Positions 25,807 through 34,614 of a stretch of 64,000 bases of DNA are shown in pieces (positions within the stretch are counted from its first letter, which is position 1; each line of letters opens with the position of its first letter). The translations under genes and the position numbers were made by a program. This DNA is from Halosaccharopolyspora lacisalsi (lineage in GTDB: Bacteria; Actinomycetota; Actinomycetes; Mycobacteriales; Pseudonocardiaceae), in assembly GCF_014137975.1 (NCBI RefSeq), contig NZ_JACGWZ010000004.1:372001-436000 (forward strand). The letters are read 5' to 3'. A model generated the notes under the pieces. The model was not told where the DNA came from. It saw nothing but the letters and a program-made list of their open reading frames with translations, and searched no databases.

Positions 25807-26705
25807 GGGCGCTCCTCGGGGGCCGAGTCCAGCGCGCAGACGAAGATGGCCGTCCCCGGGAAGAACTTGCCGCGCAGCGGGCTCCACTGTCCCCACGTTC
25901 CCGTGTGCCCCTCGGGCCACTCGGGCTCGACGAGCTCCACCAGGCGCAGGCCCGCTCCGGTGAGCTGGCCGACGTAGTCGCCGAGAGTGCGGTGGTGTTC
26001 GACATAGGTGGCCCGACCGGTGTCATCGACCTCCACGTAGGGGCTGCGGTCGAAGTAGGACTGGGTCACGGTCAGTCCTCCCGGTCCGGGATCATCGGGG
26101 AACATCCACCGCATCGGGTGCGTCACGGCGAAGATCCACCGCCCGCCCGGGCGCAGCACGCGCGCGACCTCGCGCATCACGGCGCCGGAATCGGCGACGA
26201 AAGGTACCCCGCCGAAGGCCGAGCAGGCGAGGTCGAACGAGTTCGTGGCGAAGGGCAGCAGATCGGCGCTGGCCTGGACCAGGGGGACCTCGGTTCCGCT
26301 GCGGCTCGCTCCGGACCGGGCGTGGTCCAGCATGCCGGAGGAAATGTCGAGCCCCACCGCCTCCGCGCCGTTTCGGGCGAGCCAACGCGAGCACGCGGCG
26401 GCGCCGCAGCCCACCTCCAGGACCCGTTTGCCGCGGACGGTGCCCAGCAGCCCGGCCTCGTCCTCGCGGAGCCCCTCCGGGCACCACACGAAGTCGCTCA
26501 GTCCCAGGAAGGACTCGTGCTGTGCCTGGTAGTCGTCGGCGTCGGCGTCCCACCACAACTTGCTCGCGGTGCGCGACTCGGTACTGCCGGGAGTGCGGTG
26601 GGCGACTCCGGCCGTGCCGAGGACACGCTCCGCCGTGCTGTGGTCCTCGCTGTCGGCGGCGCCGGGCGTGGGGGGCTCGGAGGAGCCGGCGTCGGAACTG
26701 TGCAT
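25803..26705 (-). CDS. Class I SAM-dependent methyltransferase
   Basis: This is a 300-residue methyltransferase of the UbiE/Methyltransf_11 type. SAM-binding motif I reads VLEVGCGAAACSRWLA; EAVGLDISSGMLDHAR is motif II with the acidic residue binding ribose; SFDLACSAFGGVPFVAD and MREVARVLRPGGRWIFAV are the post motifs. ATG 26705 has GAAGGGA upstream; an in-frame start at 26861 would lie within the rpsA promoter region and adds low-complexity residues. The target is unknown. It is divergent from rpsA and coupled to the GNAT gene. Confidence 0.85.
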   Translation of the reverse strand: MHSSDAGSSEPPTPGAADSEDHSTAERVLGTAGVAHRTPGSTESRTASKLWWDADADDYQAQHESFLGLSDFVWCPEGLREDEAGLLGTVRGKRVLEVGCGAAACSRWLARNGAEAVGLDISSGMLDHARSGASRSGTEVPLVQASADLLPFATNSFDLACSAFGGVPFVADSGAVMREVARVLRPGGRWIFAVTHPMRWMFPDDPGPGGLTVTQSYFDRSPYVEVDDTGRATYVEHHRTLGDYVGQLTGAGLRLVELVEPEWPEGHTGTWGQWSPLRGKFFPGTAIFVCALDSAPEERP

Positions 26706-26794
26706 CGTCGTCCCTTCTCGGCCGCGGGTACCGGGTGGTTGCTCGGTGGCCCGTTGTGCGGCGTGTTCGCTGTGCTGCTTCGGTGGGGTGGGGT

Positions 26795-26824
26795 TTGCCG
26801 CGCGATCGACAAAGCGAGTACGAT
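26795..26824 (+). promoter_or_regulatory. Candidate rpsA promoter in a 357-bp intergenic region
   Basis: TTGCCG at 26795-26800 and TACGAT at 26819-26824 are 18 bp apart, close to the primary sigma-factor consensus in actinobacteria. The start codon of rpsA is 240 bp downstream, implying a long leader. The rest of the 26706-27062 gap holds no gene; no obvious S1-binding or attenuator structure was recognised. Confidence 0.4.
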
Positions 26825-27062
26825 ATCGCTCGCGCCGTGGGTCTTTACGCTGTCCATGCATCTCGCCCGCTTTGCTCGTACCCGCTTCAACCGTGTACGG
26901 GCTCCAGTGCCTTGCCGGACGTACCGGATGTGTCCCGGATACGTCATGGCTGGGGCTTCGCCGGAGACGGCTTTCGAGGGAGGTGCCTCAGCGGGGGCGG
27001 CCCGGGGTGCGGCACAATGGAAATCCAACGACCGACCTATCCGTACCGGAGCAACCCACCTG

Positions 27063-28607
27063 ATGTCCACCGACACCACCACCGTCCCGACTGCCGCTGC
27101 TACTACGAAGCCGCAGGTCGCAGTGAACGACGTCGGGACGGAGGAGGACTTCCTCGCCGCCGTCGACCAAACCATCAAGTACTTCAACGATGGCGATATC
27201 GTCGAAGGCACCATCGTCAAGGTCGACAAGGACGAGGTGCTGCTTGACATCGGCTACAAGACCGAGGGTGTCATCCCCTCGCGCGAGCTGTCGATCAAGC
27301 ATGACGTCGATCCCGCCGACATCGTGGAGGTCGGCGATTTCGTCGAGGCCCTCGTTCTCCAGAAGGAGGACAAGGAAGGCCGACTGATCCTGTCCAAGAA
27401 GCGCGCGCAGTACGAGCGCGCCTGGGGCACCATCGAGGAACTCAAGGAGAAGGACGAGCCGGTCCGCGGCACCGTCATCGAGGTGGTCAAGGGTGGCCTC
27501 ATCCTCGACATCGGGCTGCGCGGGTTCCTGCCCGCCTCCCTGGTCGAGATGCGCCGCGTGCGCGACCTTCAGCCCTACGTCGGCCGTGAGCTCGAGGCCA
27601 AGATCATCGAGCTGGACAAGAACCGCAACAACGTGGTCCTGTCCCGCCGCGCCTGGCTGGAGCAGACGCAGTCCGCGGTCCGCAGCGAGTTCCTCAACCA
27701 GCTGCAGAAGGGCCAGGTCCGCAAGGGTGTCGTGTCCTCCATCGTCAACTTCGGCGCGTTCGTCGACCTGGGTGGGGTCGACGGCCTGGTGCACGTCTCC
27801 GAGCTCTCCTGGAAGCACATCGATCACCCGAGCGAGGTCGTCGAGGTCGGTCAGGAAGTCACCGTCGAGGTGCTCGACGTGGACATGGACCGTGAGCGGG
27901 TGTCGCTGTCGCTGAAGGCGACCCAGGAGGACCCGTGGCGTCAGTTCGCCCGGACCCACGCGATCGGTCAGATCGTGCCGGGCAAGGTCACCAAGCTGGT
28001 TCCCTTCGGTGCCTTCGTCCGGGTCGAGGAGGGCATCGAGGGCCTGGTGCACATCTCCGAGCTGGCCGAGCGGCACGTGGACATCCCCGAGCAGGTGGCT
28101 CAGGTCAACGACGACGTCATGGTCAAGGTCATCGACATCGACCTGGAGCGTCGCCGTATCTCGCTGTCGCTGAAGCAGGCCAACGAGGGCTTCACCCCGG
28201 ACTCCGAGTTCGACCCGACTCAGTACGGCATGGCCGCCGAGTACGACGAGCAGGGCAACTACATCTACCCCGAGGGCTTCGACCCGGAGACCCAGGAGTG
28301 GCAGGAGGGCTACGAGGCGGCCCGCGAGGAGTGGGAGCGTCAGTACTCCGAGGCGATGGCTCGTTACGAGCAGCACATGAATCAGGTCGCCAAGGCTGCC
28401 GAGGCCGACGCCGAGGCCGCCGCGCAGAGCGCGGCCGGTGGTGGCGAGCCGGAGCAGGAGACCGGCGGCGGCGACTACACCTCGGGCGGCGGCAGCAGTG
28501 CTCCCCAGGAGCAGCAGCAGCCGCAGGAGGAGGAGCAGCAGGGCGGCTCCATGGCCAGCGATGCCCAGCTGGCCGCGCTCCGTGAGAAGCTCTCCGGCGG
28601 TGCGTGA
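27063..28607 (+). CDS. rpsA: 30S ribosomal protein S1
   Basis: This 514-residue ribosomal protein brings mRNA to the 30S subunit. Four S1 (OB-fold) domains are visible, starting at about residues 45 (GDIVEGTIVKVDKDEVLLDI), 130 (GTVIEVVKGGLILDIGLRGF), 215 (GVVSSIVNFGAFVDLGGVDG) and 300 (GKVTKLVPFGAFVRVEEGIE). The C-terminal 120 residues are acidic, Gln/Gly-rich and unstructured, as in actinobacteria. ATG 27063 was chosen because the family N-terminus begins there; the open frame reaches far upstream without homology. A strong hairpin follows the gene. Confidence 0.96.
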   Translation: MSTDTTTVPTAAATTKPQVAVNDVGTEEDFLAAVDQTIKYFNDGDIVEGTIVKVDKDEVLLDIGYKTEGVIPSRELSIKHDVDPADIVEVGDFVEALVLQKEDKEGRLILSKKRAQYERAWGTIEELKEKDEPVRGTVIEVVKGGLILDIGLRGFLPASLVEMRRVRDLQPYVGRELEAKIIELDKNRNNVVLSRRAWLEQTQSAVRSEFLNQLQKGQVRKGVVSSIVNFGAFVDLGGVDGLVHVSELSWKHIDHPSEVVEVGQEVTVEVLDVDMDRERVSLSLKATQEDPWRQFARTHAIGQIVPGKVTKLVPFGAFVRVEEGIEGLVHISELAERHVDIPEQVAQVNDDVMVKVIDIDLERRRISLSLKQANEGFTPDSEFDPTQYGMAAEYDEQGNYIYPEGFDPETQEWQEGYEAAREEWERQYSEAMARYEQHMNQVAKAAEADAEAAAQSAAGGGEPEQETGGGDYTSGGGSSAPQEQQQPQEEEQQGGSMASDAQLAALREKLSGGA

Positions 28608-28631
28608 GCGATACCTCGCTGAAAGCTAGCT

Positions 28632-28669
28632 GACGGCGGCCCGTGTCCACGTGGACACGGGCCGCCGTC
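28632..28669 (+). terminator. rpsA terminator hairpin
   Basis: A perfect 38-bp palindrome (GACGGCGGCCCGTGTCCAC and its complement) forms a 17-19-bp stem 25 bp after the rpsA stop. It lacks a T-run, which is common for actinomycete terminators. Confidence 0.8.
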
Positions 28670-28851
28670 GTGCGTTCGGCCGGGTGATTTCGCGGTTTCG
28701 GGCTGGCTGTGCCGGGCCCCGCCGACTCAGGGCCGGTGATGCGGCGGGCGGCCGTCTCGCAGCGGGGGCCCGTGGCCGAGGCGACCCGGGGAAGCCCGAC
28801 GACGGCGCCGTCTTCGCCACAGCCCCGCTTCGTCCTGGCAGGATGGGGCGA

Positions 28852-30051
28852 ATGTTGCGTATAGGTCTCAGCGGCGGCATCGGCTCGGGCAAGTCCACGG
28901 TCGCGCGGCGGTGGGTCGAGCACGGAGCCGTCCTCATCGATGCGGACGTGATCGCCCGCGAGGTGGTGGCTCCCGGCAGCGACGGGCTCGCAGCGGTCGT
29001 CGAACGGTTCGGTGAGGGCGTCCTCGACGAGCACGGTGCGCTCAACAGGTCGGCGATGGCCGAGCGGGTGTTCGCCGACGACTCGGCCCGTACCGAGCTC
29101 AACGGGATCGTGCATCCGCGCATCGCCCGGCGTACGGCGGATCTGATGGCCGCGGCGCCCGAGGACGCGATCGTCGTTCACGACATCCCGCTGCTCGTGG
29201 AGCTCGGCTACGCGGCCGACTACCACCTGGTCGTCATCGTCGACGCCGACGAGGAGCTTCGGGTGCGGCGTTTGGTCGAGCGCGGGCTCGGCGAGTCCGA
29301 CGCGCGGGCCAGGATTCGGTCCCAGGCCAGTGAGCAACGACGGCGCGAGGCCGCCGACGTGTGGTTGGACAACAGCGGCCCCGCGGACGATCTCCGCGCC
29401 GAGGTCGACCGGTTGTGGACGCGGCGCCTGGTCCCGTTCGAGTCCAACGTGCGGCTGCGGCAGCTCCCGAACCGCGGTCCCGCCCGTATCGTGGAGCACG
29501 ACCCGGACTGGCCCCGGCAGGCCGCACGACTCGCGGCCCGGCTGAGCAAGGCGGCGGGCGAACGAGCGCTGCGGGTCGACCACATCGGTTCGACCTCGGT
29601 TCCCGATCTGGCGGCCAGGGACCTCCTCGACTTCCAGCTCACCGTGCGCAGCATGGAGGACGCCGACGCGCTGGAACAGCCGCTCTCCGACGCGGGCTTT
29701 CCCGTCCGGCCCGACATCGACGTCGATCACCCCAGACCCGATGCTTCGGGCCCTCACGAGTGGATCAAGCGGTTCCACGTCTCGGCGGATCCGGAACGTT
29801 TCGCGAACCTGCACGTGCGCGTGGCGGGGCGCGCGAACTGGCGTTACGGGCTGCTGTTCCCTGCGTGGCTGCGAGCCGATCCGCGGGCCCGAGCCGAGTA
29901 CGAGAGGCTCAAGCGGGAAACGGCGGCACGGTTCGTTTCCGACGCCAGGGCCGACCGCTACGCGGAGGCCAAGAACCCCTGGTTCTGCGAAGCGCTTCCA
30001 CTCGCCGAGCAGTGGGCCCGGGAGACGGGGTGGCAGCCGCCCGAGGTGTGA
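28852..30051 (+). CDS. coaE: Dephospho-CoA kinase fused to a GrpB/UPF0157 domain
   Basis: This 399-residue enzyme catalyses the last step of coenzyme A synthesis. Residues 1-200 are the kinase: P-loop LSGGIGSGKSTVARR, DADVIAREVV, VVHDIPLLVELGY and RIRSQASEQRRREAADVWLD. Residues 215-395 are a GrpB (UPF0157) nucleotidyltransferase-like domain with HIGSTSVPDLAARDLLDFQL. The same fusion is known from mycobacterial CoaE, where the extra domain affects stability. ATG 28852 (another in-frame ATG at 28843) matches the family start MLRIGLSGG. It follows the rpsA terminator and ends flush against a convergent gene with no spacer. Confidence 0.93.
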   Translation: MLRIGLSGGIGSGKSTVARRWVEHGAVLIDADVIAREVVAPGSDGLAAVVERFGEGVLDEHGALNRSAMAERVFADDSARTELNGIVHPRIARRTADLMAAAPEDAIVVHDIPLLVELGYAADYHLVVIVDADEELRVRRLVERGLGESDARARIRSQASEQRRREAADVWLDNSGPADDLRAEVDRLWTRRLVPFESNVRLRQLPNRGPARIVEHDPDWPRQAARLAARLSKAAGERALRVDHIGSTSVPDLAARDLLDFQLTVRSMEDADALEQPLSDAGFPVRPDIDVDHPRPDASGPHEWIKRFHVSADPERFANLHVRVAGRANWRYGLLFPAWLRADPRARAEYERLKRETAARFVSDARADRYAEAKNPWFCEALPLAEQWARETGWQPPEV

Positions 30052-30558
30052 TCACCACGGTTCGAAGACGCCCCGGTGAGCGAGCCACTGGTTGAGGTCC
30101 CGGTGCAGCCTGATCTCGTCGAAGGTCCGCAACACCGTCCGGAGCGCGTAGTCGGCCTCGCTGAGGCGGATCGCCCCGCCCGACACGGCGGCGGCGAAGT
30201 CCTCGGAGTGGATGACGCGTGTGGTTCCTCCTTCGGGGATTTCGAGACCGAGCAGCAGATCGGTGGTGGTCCACGATCGGGTGTTCGGTTCGATACGAGC
30301 CGCCGTGACCAGACTGCCCTCCCGCCGGGCGTGCCTGCTTCGTGGCCGGTACTGCGTCAGCCGCACGCCCAGTTCGGGCAACAACCACGTGATCTCACTG
30401 TCGTGGGCGGGGTCCTGCGGCGTGGGGCACTTGAGGGACAGGCCCCACTTTTCGAGATGACAGTCGTCCAGCTGTTGGGTCGCGCCGGACGGGAGGTGGC
30501 GCTGTGCGCTGAATACGTCGACAACTTCAACCGGTTGGGCTGCGATCACCGTGCTCAC
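30052..30558 (-). CDS. DUF402-like protein, copy A
   Basis: This is a 168-residue protein of the DUF402 type. The second half has the family layout: RIEPNTRSWTTTDLLLGLEI, then ALRTVLRTFDEIRLHRDL. The N-terminal half (CHLEKWGLSLKCPTPQDPAH, ITWLLPELGVRLTQYRPR) parallels the next gene. DUF402 includes nucleoside-diphosphate phosphatases such as FomD, but no activity can be assigned. Its stop codon directly abuts that of coaE on the other strand. It is probably a diverged duplicate of the gene at 30708-31256, with a 149-bp gap between them. Confidence 0.7.
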   Translation of the reverse strand: MSTVIAAQPVEVVDVFSAQRHLPSGATQQLDDCHLEKWGLSLKCPTPQDPAHDSEITWLLPELGVRLTQYRPRSRHARREGSLVTAARIEPNTRSWTTTDLLLGLEIPEGGTTRVIHSEDFAAAVSGGAIRLSEADYALRTVLRTFDEIRLHRDLNQWLAHRGVFEPW

Positions 30559-30707
30559 AGTCTCGGAGAGTAACGCTTATCGGACCGGAAGTGATCAACA
30601 GTGGACTTCTGTTGGACAACTTTTTTGCTGTGTTCGCGTATCGATTCGGTGTTGTTCACCGGATTGCTCCGTTCGGCGGTTGCTCCGTTCCGGGGGTCAC
30701 GAGGTGT

Positions 30708-31256
30708 TCAACGTGGCCGCCAGGACAGCTCGATGTCCTTCTCGGCCAACCACCCGGACAGGTCGTAGTCGTGCCGGGCCAGCCCGTCCAGCGTGATGTG
30801 CGTGGTCGTCATGGCCTGTTGGGCGGTCGTGTCGTCGAGCAGGCTCGCCCGCAGGGCGGTCAGGAACTCGTCGATGTCCAGGACGTCGGCGTGGCTGCCG
30901 GTGACCACGACGATGTCGAGGTAGAGGTCGAGACTGCGCCACCGCGCCGCGCCGGGTTCGATGGTGGCGATGTCGAGGTAGAAGTCCTGGTCGCGCTCCT
31001 GGCCGGGATGCCACCACCAGTCGGTGACGCGGATGCCCAGCGAGGGCAACAGCCACGACTCCACGTAGGAGGCGCGCGGGTGGTCGACCAGGGGTCTTGC
31101 CATGTACAGCCCGAACGGCTCCACCCGGTACTCGTCCACGGCGCGCACGTGTTGTTTGGAGTCGGTGTTGGTACGCGGTCCGAGGTCGAACAGTTCCACC
31201 TTGGGTGGGTGAATGGGCAGTCCGAGTTGGTCGGCGATCTCGCGCTGCGTCGTCAC
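30708..31256 (-). CDS. DUF402-like protein, copy B (Rv1632c-like position)
   Basis: This is a 182-residue soluble protein. [40 protein letters not shown] and [19 protein letters not shown] form the DUF402 barrel strands with acidic residues that could bind metal; the C-terminus [20 protein letters not shown] is helical. A conserved hypothetical gene sits between coaE and uvrB at the same place in Mycobacterium, supporting a stable syntenic block. It is divergent from uvrB, with 92 bp between starts. Function unknown. Confidence 0.75.
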   Translation of the reverse strand: MTTQREIADQLGLPIHPPKVELFDLGPRTNTDSKQHVRAVDEYRVEPFGLYMARPLVDHPRASYVESWLLPSLGIRVTDWWWHPGQERDQDFYLDIATIEPGAARWRSLDLYLDIVVVTGSHADVLDIDEFLTALRASLLDDTTAQQAMTTTHITLDGLARHDYDLSGWLAEKDIELSWRPR

Positions 31257-31348
31257 GACGACACTCTATGTCGGAAACGGCCGTCCGAGTAGGGGTTGAC
31301 GACGACGTTGGCGGCACGGTGTCGGTGCGGCCTCGTACCCTGGGAGGC

Positions 31349-33511
31349 GTGGCATTCGCGACTGAGTACCCCGTGCTGGCCCAATCCGAGTTCCGGCCGG
31401 TCGGCGACATCCCGCGATCGGACGGTCGCTTCCGGGTGGTCAGCGACTACGAGCCGGCGGGAGACCAGCCCGAGGCGATCGCCGACCTGGAGCGGCGGAT
31501 CAACGCAGGTGAGGGCAACGTGGTTCTGCTCGGCGCCACCGGTACCGGCAAGTCGGCCACCACGGCCTGGTTGATCGAACGCATCCAGCGGCCGACGCTG
31601 GTGCTGGAGCCGAACAAGACCCTGGCCGCCCAGATCGCCAACGAACTGCGCGGGTTCTTCCCGGAAAACGCCGTGGAGTACTTCGTCAGCTACTACGACT
31701 ACTACCAGCCCGAGGCCTACGTTCCGCAGACCGACACCTTCATCGAGAAGGACTCCTCGGTCAACGAGGACGTGGAGCGCCTTCGCCACTCGGCGACCTC
31801 GAACCTGCTCAGTCGCCGCGACTGCGTCGTGGTCTCGTCGGTCTCGTGCATCTACGGACTCGGTACGCCGCAGTCGTACCTGGACCTCGCCATCGAGCTG
31901 AAGGTCGGGGGCGAGGTGGACCGGGACGTGTTCCTGCGCGCCCTGGTCGACGTGCAGTACCAGCGCAACGACATCGCCTTCCAGCGCGGCACCTTCCGCG
32001 TGCGCGGGGACACCGTCGAGATCATCCCGGCCTACGAGGAGCTGGCGGTACGGGTGGAGTTCTTCGGCGACGAGGTCGACCGGTTGTACTACCTGCACCC
32101 GCTGACCGGCGACACCGTGCGCGAGGTTTCCGAACTGCGCATCTTCCCGGCGACGCACTACGTGGCCGGGCCGGATCGGATGGAGCGGGCGATCAGCGAC
32201 ATCCGGGCCGAGCTGGATGACCAGCTCGCCAGGATGGAGAAGCAGAACAAGGTGCTGGAAGCCCAACGGCTGCGGATGCGCACCGAGTACGACATCGAGA
32301 TGATGCGCCAAGTCGGCTTCTGCTCGGGCATCGAGAACTACTCGCGCCACATCGACGGACGTGAGGCCGGTTCGGCGCCCGCGACGCTGCTGGACTACTT
32401 CCCCGAGGACTTCCTGCTGGTCATCGACGAATCCCACGTGACGGTCCCGCAGATCGGCGGCATGTACGAGGGTGACGCCTCCCGGAAGCGGACGCTGGTC
32501 GAGCACGGTTTCCGGTTGCCGAGCGCCCTGGACAACCGCCCGCTGACCTGGCAGGAGTTCAGCAGCCGAATCGGCCAGACGGTGTACCTGTCGGCCACGC
32601 CCGGGTCCTACGAGGTGGAACGCTCCGGCGGAGAGTTCACCGAACAGGTCATCCGCCCGACAGGGCTGCTCGATCCCGAGGTGGTGGTCAAACCCACGGA
32701 GGGCCAGATCGACGACCTGGTCGGCGAGATCCGGGAGCGCGCCGACCGCGACGAGCGGGTGCTGGTCACGACGCTGACCAAGAAGATGGCCGAGGACCTC
32801 ACCGACTACTTCCTGGAGCTGGGCGTGCGGGTGCGTTACCTGCACTCCGAGGTCGACACGCTGCGCCGTGTGGAGCTGCTGCGCCAGCTGCGGTTGGGGG
32901 AGTTCGACGTGCTGGTCGGTATCAACCTGTTGCGCGAGGGGCTGGACCTTCCCGAGGTCTCCCTGGTCTCCATCCTGGACGCCGACAAGGAGGGGTTCCT
33001 GCGTTCGGGTACCAGCCTGATCCAGACCATCGGTCGTGCGGCGCGCAACGTCTCCGGCCAGGTGCACATGTACGCCGACGCGGTGACCGACTCGATGCGG
33101 CGGGCGATCGACGAGACCAACCGCAGGCGTGAGAAGCAGATCGCCTACAACACCGAACACGGCATCGATCCGAAGCCGCTGCGCAAGCAGGTCGCCGACA
33201 TCCTCGATCGGGTCTACACCGAGTCCGAGGACACCGAGGAGACCGTGCAGCCCACCGGTTCCGGGCGCACCGCGTCGCGGGGCAAGAAGCCGACCGGGGA
33301 GGCCGCGGCGCAGGCGAGTTCGGGCGTGGTGGAAGGCCGCGACACCAAGTCGATGCCCCGCGCCGAGCTCGCCGGCCTCGTGCAGCAGCTCAACGACCAG
33401 ATGATGAACGCGGCTCGCGAGCTGCAGTTCGAGCTCGCCGCCCGCCTGCGCGACGAGATCAACGACCTCAAGAAGGAGCTGCGCGGCATGGACGAGGCCG
33501 GTATCGAGTGA
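31349..33511 (+). CDS. uvrB: Excinuclease ABC subunit B
   Basis: This 720-residue helicase-like damage-verification subunit acts in nucleotide excision repair. Walker A is [15 protein letters not shown]; the [20 protein letters not shown] region forms the beta-hairpin that probes DNA; DEXH box [16 protein letters not shown]; helicase motif [12 protein letters not shown]; and the C-terminal UVR motif [20 protein letters not shown] binds UvrC. GTG 31349 follows GGGAGG and gives the family N-terminus; the frame continues upstream without homology. I looked for a LexA-type box in the 92-bp promoter gap and did not see one. Confidence 0.95.
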   Translation: MAFATEYPVLAQSEFRPVGDIPRSDGRFRVVSDYEPAGDQPEAIADLERRINAGEGNVVLLGATGTGKSATTAWLIERIQRPTLVLEPNKTLAAQIANELRGFFPENAVEYFVSYYDYYQPEAYVPQTDTFIEKDSSVNEDVERLRHSATSNLLSRRDCVVVSSVSCIYGLGTPQSYLDLAIELKVGGEVDRDVFLRALVDVQYQRNDIAFQRGTFRVRGDTVEIIPAYEELAVRVEFFGDEVDRLYYLHPLTGDTVREVSELRIFPATHYVAGPDRMERAISDIRAELDDQLARMEKQNKVLEAQRLRMRTEYDIEMMRQVGFCSGIENYSRHIDGREAGSAPATLLDYFPEDFLLVIDESHVTVPQIGGMYEGDASRKRTLVEHGFRLPSALDNRPLTWQEFSSRIGQTVYLSATPGSYEVERSGGEFTEQVIRPTGLLDPEVVVKPTEGQIDDLVGEIRERADRDERVLVTTLTKKMAEDLTDYFLELGVRVRYLHSEVDTLRRVELLRQLRLGEFDVLVGINLLREGLDLPEVSLVSILDADKEGFLRSGTSLIQTIGRAARNVSGQVHMYADAVTDSMRRAIDETNRRREKQIAYNTEHGIDPKPLRKQVADILDRVYTESEDTEETVQPTGSGRTASRGKKPTGEAAAQASSGVVEGRDTKSMPRAELAGLVQQLNDQMMNAARELQFELAARLRDEINDLKKELRGMDEAGIE

Positions 33512-33563
33512 CGGGCCGTGCCGGCCGAGGTGAACGCCAGGCCCTCGGTGACGACCCGGCCGA

Positions 33564-34523
33564 TTACGGGTCCCGTGGTCCGAGTCGGCGTCCGGCGTGC
33601 CGCACCCGATGACTGATCTCCGCCGGGGCGTCGATGGTGATTTCGGCGTCGAGTGCCGCTGTCGCGGCGACGTACTGGGTCACCAGGTCCGCGGAGTCCG
33701 CGCTGATCCGGACGAGGCACTCCTCGGGACCGCGGTCGTCGATGTCGCCGGGGACCGGTGCGAGCAGGCGGGTTCGCACCTCCTCCGCGGGCAGGCGCAC
33801 GGTGACCCACACCGTGTAGCGGTACGACGCGCTCGCGAAGGAGCGGGTGAGGTAGGTGGCCGCGTCCGGGGCGGGCAGCTCGCGCGGAGGGAAGGAGCGA
33901 CGCGTGGGGGTGGGGGTCTCGATCCTGTCGACGCGGAAGGTGCGCCAGTCCGACCGGTCCGGGTCGTGGGCGAGCAAATACCAGTGGCCCCGGACGGTGA
34001 CGAGGCTGTGCGGTTCCACGCGGCGTGCGCCGGCCTCGCCGGACCGGCCGCGATAGTCGAAGGCGAGGACTTCCCGATCACGGCAGCACGAGGCGAGCAC
34101 GGCCAGCACGGTGGGATCCACGCGAGGTGCCGCGGGATGCCGTTCCACGGCGGCGGTGGCGCCGGTCAGGGCGCTCAGTCTGGGGCGTAGCCGTGTCGGC
34201 AGCATGTGTTCCAACTTCGCCAGCGCCCGCATCGAGCTCTCCTCGATCCCGGGCACCCTGCCGTCGGCCGCCGTCACCAGTCCGACGGCCGTCGCGATCG
34301 CCTCGTCGTCATCGAGCAGCAACGGAGGCAGATTCCTGCCCAGGGTCAGCTGATAACCGCCCGCCGTGCCGGTGGTGCCCCGAACCGGATAGTCCAACGC
34401 GCGCAACCGATCGATGTCGCGGCGCACTGTTCGGTCGGTGACGCCCAGCCGCTCGGCGAGTTCGCTGCCGGACCACTCGCGTCTGCTCTGCAACAGGGAC
34501 AACAGGCGAAGCAGCCGTCCGGG
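33564..34523 (-). CDS. WYL-domain HTH transcriptional regulator (YafY type)
   Basis: This is a 319-residue regulator: an N-terminal HTH_11 winged helix (LLRLLSLLQSRREWSGSELA, RLGVTDRTVRRDIDRLRAL) and a central WYL domain (VLAFDYRGRSGEAGARRVEP, HWYLLAHDPDRSDWRTFRVD) with a C-terminal WCX extension. WYL domains sense ligands, often nucleic acids or nucleotides in defence contexts. Here the divergent partner is a flavoprotein, so this is more likely a metabolic repressor. The start at 34523 (MPGRLLRLLSLL) is the family start; the frame extends 24 codons upstream. Confidence 0.85.
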   Translation of the reverse strand, partial: PGRLLRLLSLLQSRREWSGSELAERLGVTDRTVRRDIDRLRALDYPVRGTTGTAGGYQLTLGRNLPPLLLDDDEAIATAVGLVTAADGRVPGIEESSMRALAKLEHMLPTRLRPRLSALTGATAAVERHPAAPRVDPTVLAVLASCCRDREVLAFDYRGRSGEAGARRVEPHSLVTVRGHWYLLAHDPDRSDWRTFRVDRIETPTPTRRSFPPRELPAPDAATYLTRSFASASYRYTVWVTVRLPAEEVRTRLLAPVPGDIDDRGPEECLVRISADSADLVTQYVAATAALDAEITIDAPAEISHRVRHAGRRLGPRDP

Positions 34524-34574
34524 CATGTTCCCGCGCGTCGAATCCTCGTGCACCGGGCCAGATTGCCACTGATC

Positions 34575-34593
34575 GCGGACGAGATGTGTCCGC
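34575..34593. promoter_or_regulatory. Inverted repeat in the WYL regulator/flavoprotein promoter
   Basis: GCGGAC at 34575-34580 and GTCCGC at 34588-34593 are separated by 7 bp, about midway between the divergent starts. A -10-like TAGCGT at 34603-34608 lies just before the flavoprotein ATG. Plausible operator for the WYL regulator; inferred from position only. Confidence 0.4.
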
Positions 34594-34614
34594 AAGGATT
34601 CCTAGCGTGGTGGC

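Noticed and set aside
25794-27062. Upstream extension of rpsA
   Set aside because: The frame is open, but antisense to the methyltransferase gene and without S1 similarity before 27063.
31257-31348. LexA (SOS) box upstream of uvrB
   Set aside because: I looked for a TCGAAC-N4-GTTCGA-type palindrome and found none in the gap.
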